Position numbers and translations under genes: made by a program | Assembly (NCBI GenBank): GCA_026389415.1 | Contig: JAPLHX010000322.1 | Location: 1 to 5,372, forward strand | DNA from: Coprothermobacterota bacterium | Lineage (GTDB): Bacteria; Caldisericota; JANLFM01 | DNA length: 5,372 nt | Direction: 5' to 3' | Shown here: positions 1 to 5,372 of the stretch, one piece after another | Layout: the number at the start of each line of letters is the position of its first letter | Position numbering within the stretch: position 1 is the stretch's first letter | The notes under the pieces: generated by a model | Database searches by the model: none | What the model was told of the DNA's origin: nothing | Seen by the model: the letters and a program-made list of their open reading frames with translations, nothing else

Positions 1-420
1 TAGGAGCAGGCCCGTCAGTTCACCGTGGGCACCGGCCGCGGGTTGAAGAGTGAAACGGGTCATGCCGGCAATTTCAGATAGATATTGATCGAGCTCCCAG
101 ATCAGCTCCAGCGCACCCTGGATCGTGCAATCCGGCTGGTAGGGATGCAGCCGCGCGAAGCCGGGCAAGGCCGCCATGTCTTCGTTGATCTTGGGATTGT
201 ACTTCATTGTGCAAGAGCCAAGAGGGTAGAAACCGTTATCCACACTAAAGTTTTTCTGCGACAGATTGACGAAATGGCGCACCACTTCGGGTTCGGAGAT
301 CTCCGGCAATCCAATGCGGTCTCGGGTGGGAATGTCAAGCCTAGCCGCCGGTACGTCTAACGAGGTCAAACTGTAACCGGAACAGCCCTGTTTGCTTTTT
401 TCAAAGATCAATTCACTCAT
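1..420 (-). CDS. gcvPB: Glycine dehydrogenase (decarboxylating) subunit 2, P-protein C-terminal half; 5' part only
   Basis: This is the second subunit of the split, PLP-dependent P-protein, which decarboxylates glycine and loads the aminomethyl group onto lipoyl-GcvH in the cytoplasm. The first 140 residues are present and the gene runs off the left edge; the family is usually about 480-490 aa. Visible hallmarks are FYPLGSCTMKYNP at residues 64-76 and TLQPAAGAHGE at 124-134, both strongly conserved in GcvPB. The lysine that binds PLP lies in the missing part. The ATG at 420-418 overlaps the gcvPA stop as ATGA, and GGAGG (431-427) sits 6 nt upstream, so the start is secure and translation is probably coupled to gcvPA. 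The frame is open with no damage in the visible part. Confidence 0.97.
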   Translation of the reverse strand, partial: MSELIFEKSKQGCSGYSLTSLDVPAARLDIPTRDRIGLPEISEPEVVRHFVNLSQKNFSVDNGFYPLGSCTMKYNPKINEDMAALPGFARLHPYQPDCTIQGALELIWELDQYLSEIAGMTRFTLQPAAGAHGELTGLLL

Positions 421-1763
421 CGTTGTCCTCCGCGCCACTCGGCAACCGCCTGGACTAAGGTGTCGATTTCACCTTTGCTGTTGACTTCCGTCGCGGCCAG
501 GAGCATGGCATTCCCCAGCTCCGGATAATCCCGGCCGAGGGGGATCCCACCCAGAATTCCTTTTTGCAAGAGAGCATCGTTCAGCCGGTTCGGATCTGAT
601 GGCAGGACTACAGCCACTTCGTTGAAGAAGGGGGTTTGGAAGACCGGCTTGACGCCCGCCACCTTCTCCAGTCGATCGGCCAAATAGTGGGCCTTGTGAA
701 AACACTGTTCGGCCACCTGACGAAAGCCCTCTTCGCCCATCAGCGAAAGGTAGATCAGGGCAGTCAGGGCGCACAACGCCTGGTTGGAGCAGATGTTGGA
801 CGTGGCCTTCTCCCGGCGAATGTGCTGTTCTCGAGTGGCCAACACCATGACGAAGGCGCGCTTGCCGTCTATATCCTGCGCTTCCCCGATCAAGCGGCCG
901 GGCATGCGGCGTACGTATTTCTCCTTGGCAGCAAAGACTCCCAGGCCGGGACCTCCCAAGCTGGGGGGCATTCCCAAGCTCTGGCCTTCTCCGGCCACGA
1001 TATCGGCGTCAAAGGAGGCAGGGGATGGGAATAAGCCCAAGGAAGTCGCTTCTGCGAATGCGTAGACCAACAATCCGCCGGCGGCGTGAATCCAGTGGCT
1101 GGCCGTGGTACATTCCTCCACTACACCAAGAAAATTGGGGTTTTGTAGGATCAAACAGGCGGCACCTTCCGCGGGAGTAGCGGCTAGATCCAGCTGTCCC
1201 TTTTCGTTCCAAGGGACCTCCACCACTTCCAGGCCGAGCAGATGCAGGTAGGTACGTAACACAGCCCGGTACTGTGGATGCAGCGACCGGGCCACCAGGA
1301 TCCGGCCCTTGCCGGTGACGGCCCGCGCCATCAGTGCCGCTTCTGCCACAGCCGTGGCACCGTCGTACATGGAAGCGTTGGTCACATCCATGCCGGTCAG
1401 GAGGCAAATCATCGTCTGGTACTCAAAAATGGCCTGCAGAGTTCCTTGGCTGACTTCAGCTTGGTAGGGGGTATAGGCTGTGTAGAACTCCGAGCGGATC
1501 ACCAGGTGCTTGATGGCAGCCGGGATATAGTGCTGGTAAATCCCTCCACCAAGGAACGAAGGGGTCGATTTGGTGTTTACGTTCTTGTCCGCTAACCCTT
1601 CCAAGCGTCGGGTGACTTCCGGCTCAGACAGGGCCGGGATCTGGAATTCACCTTGGAAACGGATGGCCGGTGGGATGTCGGCGAACAGATCCTTACTGTC
1701 GGAAATGCCGAGTGTAGTCAGCATCTCCCGTCGGTCATCGGGTGATAGGGGAAAATAGCGCAT
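417..1763 (-). CDS. gcvPA: Glycine dehydrogenase (decarboxylating) subunit 1, P-protein N-terminal half
   Basis: This is the first subunit of the split glycine decarboxylase; it forms the active P-protein with GcvPB. The product is 448 aa, normal for the family. The N-terminus MRYFPLSPDDRREML is typical. Conserved blocks are FLGGGIYQHY (residues 70-79), TAYTPYQAEVSQG (95-107), ASMYDGATA (130-138), GEGQSLGMPPSLGGPGLG (258-275) and TREQHIRREKATSNICSNQ (310-328). The frame stays open 32 codons further upstream, but that stretch lies inside gcvH and does not resemble the family, so the ATG at 1763 is preferred. It lies 2 nt after the gcvH stop and has no clear SD site of its own, which points to translational coupling. 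Its TGA overlaps the gcvPB ATG. Confidence 0.97.
   Translation of the reverse strand: MRYFPLSPDDRREMLTTLGISDSKDLFADIPPAIRFQGEFQIPALSEPEVTRRLEGLADKNVNTKSTPSFLGGGIYQHYIPAAIKHLVIRSEFYTAYTPYQAEVSQGTLQAIFEYQTMICLLTGMDVTNASMYDGATAVAEAALMARAVTGKGRILVARSLHPQYRAVLRTYLHLLGLEVVEVPWNEKGQLDLAATPAEGAACLILQNPNFLGVVEECTTASHWIHAAGGLLVYAFAEATSLGLFPSPASFDADIVAGEGQSLGMPPSLGGPGLGVFAAKEKYVRRMPGRLIGEAQDIDGKRAFVMVLATREQHIRREKATSNICSNQALCALTALIYLSLMGEEGFRQVAEQCFHKAHYLADRLEKVAGVKPVFQTPFFNEVAVVLPSDPNRLNDALLQKGILGGIPLGRDYPELGNAMLLAATEVNSKGEIDTLVQAVAEWRGGQR
427..431 (-). promoter_or_regulatory. Ribosome binding site of gcvPB
   Basis: GGAGG on the minus strand, 6 nt before the gcvPB ATG and inside the last codons of gcvPA. 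It fixes the gcvPB start at the ATGA overlap. Confidence 0.8.
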
Positions 1764-1765
1764 GT

Positions 1766-2149
1766 TTAAGCGAGGCTGGCAATGTAGGTGGCGTACTCCT
1801 CCGCCGACAGGAGGTCTTGGGTCTGGGCGGGGTTGGTCAGCTCCAGCTCCACCATCCAACCCTCACCGTAAGGGTCTTTGTTCACCAGTTCCGGTGCCGA
1901 ATTCAACGCGTCGTTGACGGCAACCACAGTACCGGAGAGGGGGGCATAGGTATCGGAGGCGGATTTCACGCTCTCCACCACCAACAACACTTCACCCCGT
2001 TTGAAACTCTTGCCGATGGCAGGCAAGTCTACAAATACGATATCCCCCAAGTGTTCCTGGGCGTAAGCAGTGATGCCAATCCGGGTTTTGTTGCCTTCGA
2101 TCTTGGTCCACTCATGTTCCTTGGTGTACCGATTCTCTTGCGGGTCCAT
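1766..2149 (-). CDS. gcvH: Glycine cleavage system H protein (lipoyl carrier)
   Basis: This is the lipoylated shuttle protein of the glycine cleavage system, passing the aminomethyl group from P-protein to GcvT and electrons to dihydrolipoyl dehydrogenase. The product is 127 aa, normal for the family. It begins MDPQENRYTKEHEW, and the KEHEW block is characteristic. The lipoyl attachment site is VVESVKSASD at residues 57-66, with Lys62 as the modified residue, and GEGWM follows later as expected. The ATG at 2149 is chosen because AGGAGG lies 9 nt upstream. A longer frame from the ATG at 2176 would add nine basic residues but has no SD site. The gene sits 51 nt after gcvT and 2 nt before gcvPA. 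Confidence 0.97.
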   Translation of the reverse strand: MDPQENRYTKEHEWTKIEGNKTRIGITAYAQEHLGDIVFVDLPAIGKSFKRGEVLLVVESVKSASDTYAPLSGTVVAVNDALNSAPELVNKDPYGEGWMVELELTNPAQTQDLLSAEEYATYIASLA

Positions 2150-2158
2150 CTTGTTTTT

Positions 2159-2164
2159 CCTCCT
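2159..2164 (-). promoter_or_regulatory. Ribosome binding site of gcvH
   Basis: AGGAGG on the minus strand, with a 9-nt A-rich spacer to the ATG at 2149. It decides the start against the in-frame ATG at 2176. Confidence 0.85.
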
Positions 2165-2200
2165 CGATTTGAACATGCTGCCGCAGGCTGTTCTACTTTT

Positions 2201-3325
2201 TTAACCTTTGGGGGTGGCTCGCACTTGGCCGGCGGTCCCTTTGTAAAACGGCGTAGGGACGACTTTGGCCTTCACCTTCTTTTCACGAATGATCACCCAT
2301 AGCTCGGACCCAACAGGCGTATACTCCATCTCTACGTAGGCCAAACCGATGGGCTTCCTCAGCAAGGGCGCCATCATACCGCTGGTAACATGGCCAATCT
2401 CCCGGCCCCGGGCGTCTGCCACCTTGTAATGGGCGCGGGGTACGCCGGGCTCCACCAGCTCGAAACCCACCAGCTTGCGCTTGAGCCCTTCCTCTTTCTG
2501 CTTGGCCAGGACATCTTTGCCGATGAAATCGCCCTTGTCCATCTTCACTACCCAGGCCAATCCCGCTTCCAGGGGGGTGGTGGTTTCGTCGATATCATTG
2601 CCGTGTAAGGACAAACGGGCTTCCAGCCTCAATGAATCGCGGCAACCCAACCCGCAGGGCGCCAAAGGGAATTCCGCGCCGGCGGCGAACAGGCTCTCCC
2701 AAATCGCGGGGGTATCGTTCCAGGGAATCAGGATCTCGAAGCCGTCTTCGCCTGTGTAGCCGGTACGGGCGATGATCACGGTCACTCCGGCAATTTCACC
2801 ATGACGGAAAGTGAAAAAGGGAACGGTGTGCAAATCAAACGATACCAGGTGCTGCAATAACTCGGCCGCGCGCGGCCCTTGCAGCGCCAACTCTCCCCAA
2901 AGAGGGCTTTCGTCGACGGCTTTGGCATTTCCCTGCAAATGGCTGCGGATCCAAGCGAAATCCTTCTCCGCGTTGGCTGCGTTCACCACGATCAGGATGT
3001 TGTCGGCGTTCTCCCGGTAGAGGATCAGATCGTCCACGATCCCGCCCCGCTCGTTCAGCATGGTGGAATAGAGCGCTTGCCCATCCACCAGCTTGTTGGC
3101 ATCGTTGGTGGTCAGTCGGTTCACTTCCGGCAGGGCATCCGGCCCGGTGATCCGAATCTCGCCCATGTGGGAAACGTCGAAAATGCCAACGTTCTTGCGC
3201 ACGGCCAGATGCTCTTGGATGATCCCCTTGTACTGTACCGGCATTTCCCAGCCGACAAAGGGGACCATCTGCCCCCCGTATTTGATGTGGGTCTCGTACA
3301 ATGGCGTGTGTTTCAACACGATCAT
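2201..3325 (-). CDS. gcvT: Aminomethyltransferase, glycine cleavage system T protein
   Basis: GcvT transfers the methylene unit from aminomethyl-lipoyl-GcvH to tetrahydrofolate, giving 5,10-methylene-THF and ammonia. The product is 374 aa, close to the usual 365 or so. The N-terminal folate-binding domain shows GWEMPVQY (residues 25-32), DVSHMG (50-55), GGIVDDLILY (94-103, holding the conserved catalytic Asp), RTGYTGEDGFEI (187-198) and GCRDSLRLEA (227-236). The C-terminal barrel domain covers roughly residues 280-365 and includes TSGMMAP and PFYKG. The start is not certain. The ATG at 3325 overlaps the PRT stop as ATGA but abuts the AAGGG. In-frame GTG (3319) and TTG (3316) lie 6 and 9 nt from that site and would give MLKHTPLYETH-like N-termini. 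The PRT overlap indicates co-translation. Confidence 0.97.
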   Translation of the reverse strand: MIVLKHTPLYETHIKYGGQMVPFVGWEMPVQYKGIIQEHLAVRKNVGIFDVSHMGEIRITGPDALPEVNRLTTNDANKLVDGQALYSTMLNERGGIVDDLILYRENADNILIVVNAANAEKDFAWIRSHLQGNAKAVDESPLWGELALQGPRAAELLQHLVSFDLHTVPFFTFRHGEIAGVTVIIARTGYTGEDGFEILIPWNDTPAIWESLFAAGAEFPLAPCGLGCRDSLRLEARLSLHGNDIDETTTPLEAGLAWVVKMDKGDFIGKDVLAKQKEEGLKRKLVGFELVEPGVPRAHYKVADARGREIGHVTSGMMAPLLRKPIGLAYVEMEYTPVGSELWVIIREKKVKAKVVPTPFYKGTAGQVRATPKG

Positions 3326-3975
3326 CCCTTCTTTCCAGGTCGTTGGTTTGCCTGCTTCAAAATCAAGCGGACGGTTTCGTCCGACGTTTGGCCTAAATCC
3401 TCGTAGAACTGTCCCACCGCCAGGAAATAGGTGGGGGTTTCCAGCGTAGTAAACAGATCCACCAAAGCGGTCAGCATTTCTGTGGCTTCCGGCGAAGATA
3501 CCGGCACCGCCACAATCAGGCGGGAGGGCGATTTTCGCCGCAGGCTGACGATCGCTGCTTTCATGGTCGCTCCGGTCGCGATACCGTCATCCACCACGAT
3601 CACGTCTCTCCCGTCGACGGATAGGGGAGCGCGCCCTTCCCGATACAGGTTTGAGCGACGGACAATTTCTGCTTGCTCTCGCTGGGTGGTTTCCTGGATG
3701 TATTGGGCGGAAACGCCGTAGCGCCGGCTGATCTCAGAATCCAGGATCGCCTCCCCTTCTTCTGTGACGGCACCGATGGCCAGCTCCGGATCCATGGGGG
3801 CACCGATCTTGCGCGGGAGGATCACGTCCAATGGAGCCCCCAGGCGGTCGGCGATCCGCCCGCCCACTGCCACGCCTCCGCGGGCAATCGCCAGTACGAC
3901 GGGGTTCTTCCAAAGCAACACGGCCAGCCGATCCGCCAGGAGATCGCCGGCGTGGACGCGGTTACGAAACTGCGT
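3322..3975 (-). CDS. Phosphoribosyltransferase family protein, apparently starting at a non-canonical ACG codon
   Basis: This is a type I phosphoribosyltransferase-fold protein of about 217 aa; its substrate is unknown. Numbering from the ACG at 3975-3973, it begins QFRNRVHAGDLLADRLA and continues VVLAIARGGVAVG (residues 26-38) and RKIGAPMDPELAIGAV (55-70). The PRPP-binding loop VIVVDDGIATGAT follows at 125-137. The FR-R--AG--LA--L stretch is the usual N-terminus of this family and lies upstream of the first standard start, a GTG at 3921 (residue 19). Between that GTG and the in-frame stop at 4005-4003 there is no ATG, GTG or TTG. ACG lies 6 nt after AAGGAG and 2 nt after the DUF4446 stop. 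ATA (3981-3979) overlaps that stop but abuts the SD site. A start mutation or a one-base sequence error is also possible. The 3' end overlaps gcvT by 4 nt, so a link to one-carbon metabolism is inferred. Confidence 0.88.
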   Translation of the reverse strand, partial: TQFRNRVHAGDLLADRLAVLLWKNPVVLAIARGGVAVGGRIADRLGAPLDVILPRKIGAPMDPELAIGAVTEEGEAILDSEISRRYGVSAQYIQETTQREQAEIVRRSNLYREGRAPLSVDGRDVIVVDDGIATGATMKAAIVSLRRKSPSRLIVAVPVSSPEATEMLTALVDLFTTLETPTYFLAVGQFYEDLGQTSDETVRLILKQANQRPGKKG

Positions 3976-3977
3976 GG

Positions 3978-4499
3978 CTATCTCCTTCCCAGAATCGATT
4001 CCTCAGCTTTCTGGATCGCTCGTTTCTCTTCTTCCGACAAGGGGTAGGTTGAAGCGCTGTTGCGCAGCGGTTTGGCGTAGAGGCGATATTCCTCGCGGCC
4101 ATAGATGCCCGTGATCACCGTTCCGTTGCCCATGGAATCCAACAGGGCCCAAGAAAAGCTGAGATCACCAGAAGTATCCGCAAACGCATTGTATCGTTCC
4201 AAAGCTATGCCCTGTACCGACCGCTGCACCTTCTTTTCCAGGAAGGCCAGGCGGTTGGCAAGCTCTTCGTGATTGGATTTGACTCCATTCACCAAGTCTC
4301 CAAGGTTGCCCAGGGCTTCCTCCAGTTGGATCCCTTCCGCGCCACGCGTAAGGGACCGGAGCTGGCGGATCAAGGCATTGCTTTTCCGCAGTTGCAACAG
4401 AAAGAGAATCAAGAGAGCCAGGCAGAACAACAGCAGCACGATCAGAATCAACGGCATATAAGGCTGTAGGGGCTGGAACCAGTTCAAGAACCCGGACAT
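3978..4499 (-). CDS. DUF4446 family membrane-anchored protein
   Basis: A 173-aa protein of unknown function. Residues 13-36 form one strongly hydrophobic segment (MPLILIVLLLFCLALLILF core), so it is likely anchored in the membrane by its N-terminus. Residues about 55-95 are polar and heptad-like, suggesting a coiled coil. The conserved DUF4446 domain follows: RYNAFADTSGDLSF (102-115), GREEYRLYAKP (134-144) and LSEEEKRAI (154-162). The ATG at 4499 has AGGAGG 8 nt upstream. The stop is 2 nt before the proposed ACG of the PRT gene. As I recall, homologues (B. subtilis yyaB type) often lie near parA/parB genes, so this neighbourhood is unusual. No function can be assigned from sequence. Confidence 0.9.
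   Translation of the reverse strand: MSGFLNWFQPLQPYMPLILIVLLLFCLALLILFLLQLRKSNALIRQLRSLTRGAEGIQLEEALGNLGDLVNGVKSNHEELANRLAFLEKKVQRSVQGIALERYNAFADTSGDLSFSWALLDSMGNGTVITGIYGREEYRLYAKPLRNSASTYPLSEEEKRAIQKAEESILGRR
3982..3987 (-). promoter_or_regulatory. Ribosome binding site for the phosphoribosyltransferase gene
   Basis: AAGGAG on the minus strand, inside the last codons of the DUF4446 gene. The only codon at normal spacing (6 nt) in the PRT frame is ACG (3975-3973). The standard GTG at 3921 is about 60 nt away, so this site supports an upstream, non-canonical start. Confidence 0.65.
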
Positions 4500-4507
4500 T
4501 CAACCTG

Positions 4508-4513
4508 CCTCCT
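4508..4513 (-). promoter_or_regulatory. Ribosome binding site of the DUF4446 gene
   Basis: AGGAGG on the minus strand, 8 nt before the ATG at 4499. It is a perfect SD core and confirms the start. Confidence 0.85.
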
Positions 4514-4530
4514 ATTCCAGAATCGCAGTT

Positions 4531-4559
4531 AGTCTACCACCGGCCGCCGGGTGAAACAA
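4531..4559 (-). promoter_or_regulatory. Candidate sigma-A-type promoter upstream of DUF4446-PRT-gcv
   Basis: On the minus strand TTGTTT (4559-4554) and TAGACT (4536-4531) are separated by 17 nt. They match 3 of 6 and 4 of 6 consensus bases. It lies in the only sizeable gap (4500-4615, 116 nt) and would drive the DUF4446-PRT-gcvTHPAPB genes. The match is weak, and read-through from upstream is equally possible. Confidence 0.25.
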
Positions 4560-4578
4560 TCCTTTTCCGCTATTTCAC
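4551..4578. repeat. Inverted repeat GTGAAA-N16-TTTCAC, possible operator
   Basis: Two perfect 6-bp arms (4551-4556 and 4573-4578), with centres 22 bp apart, or about two helical turns. One arm overlaps the candidate -35 element. This geometry would suit a dimeric repressor, but short arms also arise by chance. Confidence 0.25.
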
Positions 4579-4615
4579 TGCCGCAGCGGGCCGCCCTAAA
4601 GAACCGGCCACCGGA

Positions 4616-5176
4616 TCAGTCGCAGCTGTACCTGGCTCGCTCTCCGCCGATCAGTTTGGGCCGGGTCCGAGCCAGAGTAAGGTGCGCTTTGCCGATGTTC
4701 TTGATCGACAGCCGCACCGGTACGGCAACGGGCTTCAGGTGCATGCCGATGAAGGTGTCGCCAATGTCCAACCCGACATCGGCTTGGATTGTTTCCACCA
4801 TCACCGGGTGGGTGCAACTCTTGTAGGCCAGGGTGGCAAAGGCACCGCCGGCCTTGGCGTGAGGCACTACGGTAACCAGTTCCCAACCGTATCGTTCGGC
4901 GCATGCCTCTTCCACTACCAGTGCGCGGTTTAGATGCTCGCAACACTGCACGGCAAGGTACAGCCCGTGCTGCTCTACTAGTGGGCGGATGCCGGCCAGG
5001 ATGGCCCGGGCAATGTCCGCATTGGATGCGGTGCCGATCTTTTCCCCGGCGACTTCGCTCGTGCTGCAACCGACGAGCAGGATCCTCCCGGGCTTGATCT
5101 CCGCCACCTCCAACAAACCTTCCAGGGCCTGGCGGGTGTTCGCGGTCAGTTCGGCCAAATCCAAGTGCTCGCTCAT
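4616..5176 (-). CDS. ywlG: UPF0340 / YwlG family protein (TIGR01440, DUF436)
   Basis: A cytoplasmic protein of 186 aa, full length for this conserved Firmicutes family of unknown biochemical function. Family signatures run through the whole protein: VGCSTSEVAGEKIGTAS (residues 35-51), QCCEHLNRALVVE (77-89), VPHAKAGGAFATLAY (104-118), GMHLKPVAVPVR (144-155) and IGKAHLTLARTRPKLIGG (161-178). The conserved Cys37 and the Cys78-Cys79-Glu-His cluster could be metal or catalytic sites; this is inference. The ATG at 5176 is preferred over the GTG at 5179 because GGAGG lies 7 nt before the ATG and only 4 nt before the GTG. In B. subtilis ywlG lies beside glyA and upp. Here it lies beside glycine cleavage genes and a PRT gene, which hints at a role around glycine or one-carbon metabolism. 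Confidence 0.93.
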   Translation of the reverse strand: MSEHLDLAELTANTRQALEGLLEVAEIKPGRILLVGCSTSEVAGEKIGTASNADIARAILAGIRPLVEQHGLYLAVQCCEHLNRALVVEEACAERYGWELVTVVPHAKAGGAFATLAYKSCTHPVMVETIQADVGLDIGDTFIGMHLKPVAVPVRLSIKNIGKAHLTLARTRPKLIGGERARYSCD

Positions 5177-5182
5177 CACTGT

Positions 5183-5190
5183 CCCTCCTT
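5183..5190 (-). promoter_or_regulatory. Ribosome binding site of ywlG
   Basis: AAGGAGGG on the minus strand. The GGAGG core is 7 nt from the ATG at 5176, favouring that start over the GTG 3 nt earlier. Confidence 0.8.
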
Positions 5191-5209
5191 AGGCGGAAAT
5201 GTGGAATCG

Positions 5210-5372
5210 TTACTTGCTTTGAAGCGACTCGATTTGAATGGATGGTGTTTTCGCCAGAAGTAGCAGGCGCGGACTGTCCAGATAATAGGACTGGCCGTCC
5301 CAGTCGCCCCAGCAATGGAAGGGGGAGAAGCCGGCGCGGGCCAGCCTCCGCAGCAGTTCAGCCTGGCTGTAA
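5210..5372 (-). CDS. Class I SAM-dependent methyltransferase, C-terminal fragment cut by the window edge
   Basis: Only the last 53 residues before the TAA at 5212-5210 are present; the first in-frame codon is TAC at 5371. The fragment begins YSQAELLRRLARAGF, continues GDWDGQSYYLDSPR, then LLLLAK and ends in a short polar tail. This order (a helix with 'aGF', then a 'GD-DG----DSPR' strand and loop, then a final hydrophobic strand) is typical of the C-terminus of small class I SAM-dependent methyltransferases. The SAM-binding motifs lie beyond the edge, so the substrate cannot be judged. The stop is 33 nt before the ywlG ATG, so the two genes may be co-transcribed. Confidence 0.7.
   Translation of the reverse strand, partial: YSQAELLRRLARAGFSPFHCWGDWDGQSYYLDSPRLLLLAKTPSIQIESLQSK

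Noticed and set aside
85..360. Plus-strand open frame opposite the start of gcvPB
   Set aside because: It lies wholly within gcvPB, whose conserved motifs are clear.
1742..2302. Plus-strand open frame of 186 codons antisense to gcvH and gcvT
   Set aside because: It spans two well-supported minus-strand genes, has no recognisable domain, and is explained by codon bias of the opposite strand.
2879..3406. Plus-strand open frame of 175 codons antisense to gcvT and the PRT gene
   Set aside because: It is a shadow frame with no recognisable protein features.
3322..3921. PRT gene starting at the GTG at 3921
   Set aside because: It would delete the conserved FR-R--AG--LA--L N-terminus, and no SD site lies close upstream. 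The longer frame is preferred despite its unusual start codon.
4589..4609. GGCCG/CGGCC inverted repeat with 11-nt loop just after the ywlG stop, possible terminator
   Set aside because: The stem is only 5 bp, the loop is large and no T-run follows on the minus strand, so it does not look like an intrinsic terminator.
4540..4614. Direct repeat CCGGCCgCCGG / CCGGCCaCCGG at 4540-4550 and 4604-4614
   Set aside because: Two imperfect, 11-nt, GC-rich copies are within chance expectation in GC-rich DNA and no further copy is seen.
4596..5315. Minus-strand open frame of 239 codons in another frame across ywlG
   Set aside because: It is Arg/Gly/Pro-rich with no family resemblance, and ywlG in the other frame matches its family along its whole length.

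Overview
The window carries eight genes, all on the minus strand and closely packed. In transcription order (right to left) they are: the 3' end of a SAM-dependent methyltransferase gene; a UPF0340/YwlG-family gene; a DUF4446 membrane-protein gene; a phosphoribosyltransferase (PRT) gene; and then gcvT, gcvH, gcvPA and the 5' part of gcvPB. No RNA gene, mobile element, CRISPR array or convincing terminator was seen. The plus-strand open frames are antisense shadows of these genes.

The gene content suggests a Bacillota (Firmicutes) bacterium, probably outside the Bacillus core. The UPF0340 and DUF4446 families are typical of Firmicutes, P-protein is split into GcvPA and GcvPB, and most genes have strong AGGAGG-type Shine-Dalgarno (SD) sites. 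The DNA is moderately GC-rich. The genus cannot be named from this sequence.

Left half (1-3325): the glycine cleavage system. GcvPA/GcvPB decarboxylate glycine, GcvH carries the aminomethyl group on lipoyl-lysine, and GcvT transfers the one-carbon unit to tetrahydrofolate and releases ammonia. The L protein (dihydrolipoyl dehydrogenase) is not in the window. The genes are tightly coupled: gcvPA/gcvPB overlap by 4 nt (ATGA), gcvH/gcvPA are 2 nt apart, and gcvT/gcvH are 51 nt apart.

Right half (3322-5372): the PRT gene overlaps gcvT by 4 nt (ATGA) and follows DUF4446 directly, so DUF4446, PRT and gcvTHPAPB look like one transcription unit. The largest gene-free gap is 116 nt (4500-4615), in front of DUF4446. 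It holds a weak candidate promoter and an inverted repeat, and is the only obvious place for an internal promoter. There is no room for a glycine riboswitch directly in front of gcvT.

The most notable observation is that the PRT gene has no ATG, GTG or TTG start where its conserved N-terminus begins. The conserved frame runs back to an ACG codon (3975-3973), 6 nt after an AAGGAG site. This means a rare non-canonical start, a start-codon mutation, or a one-base sequence error.
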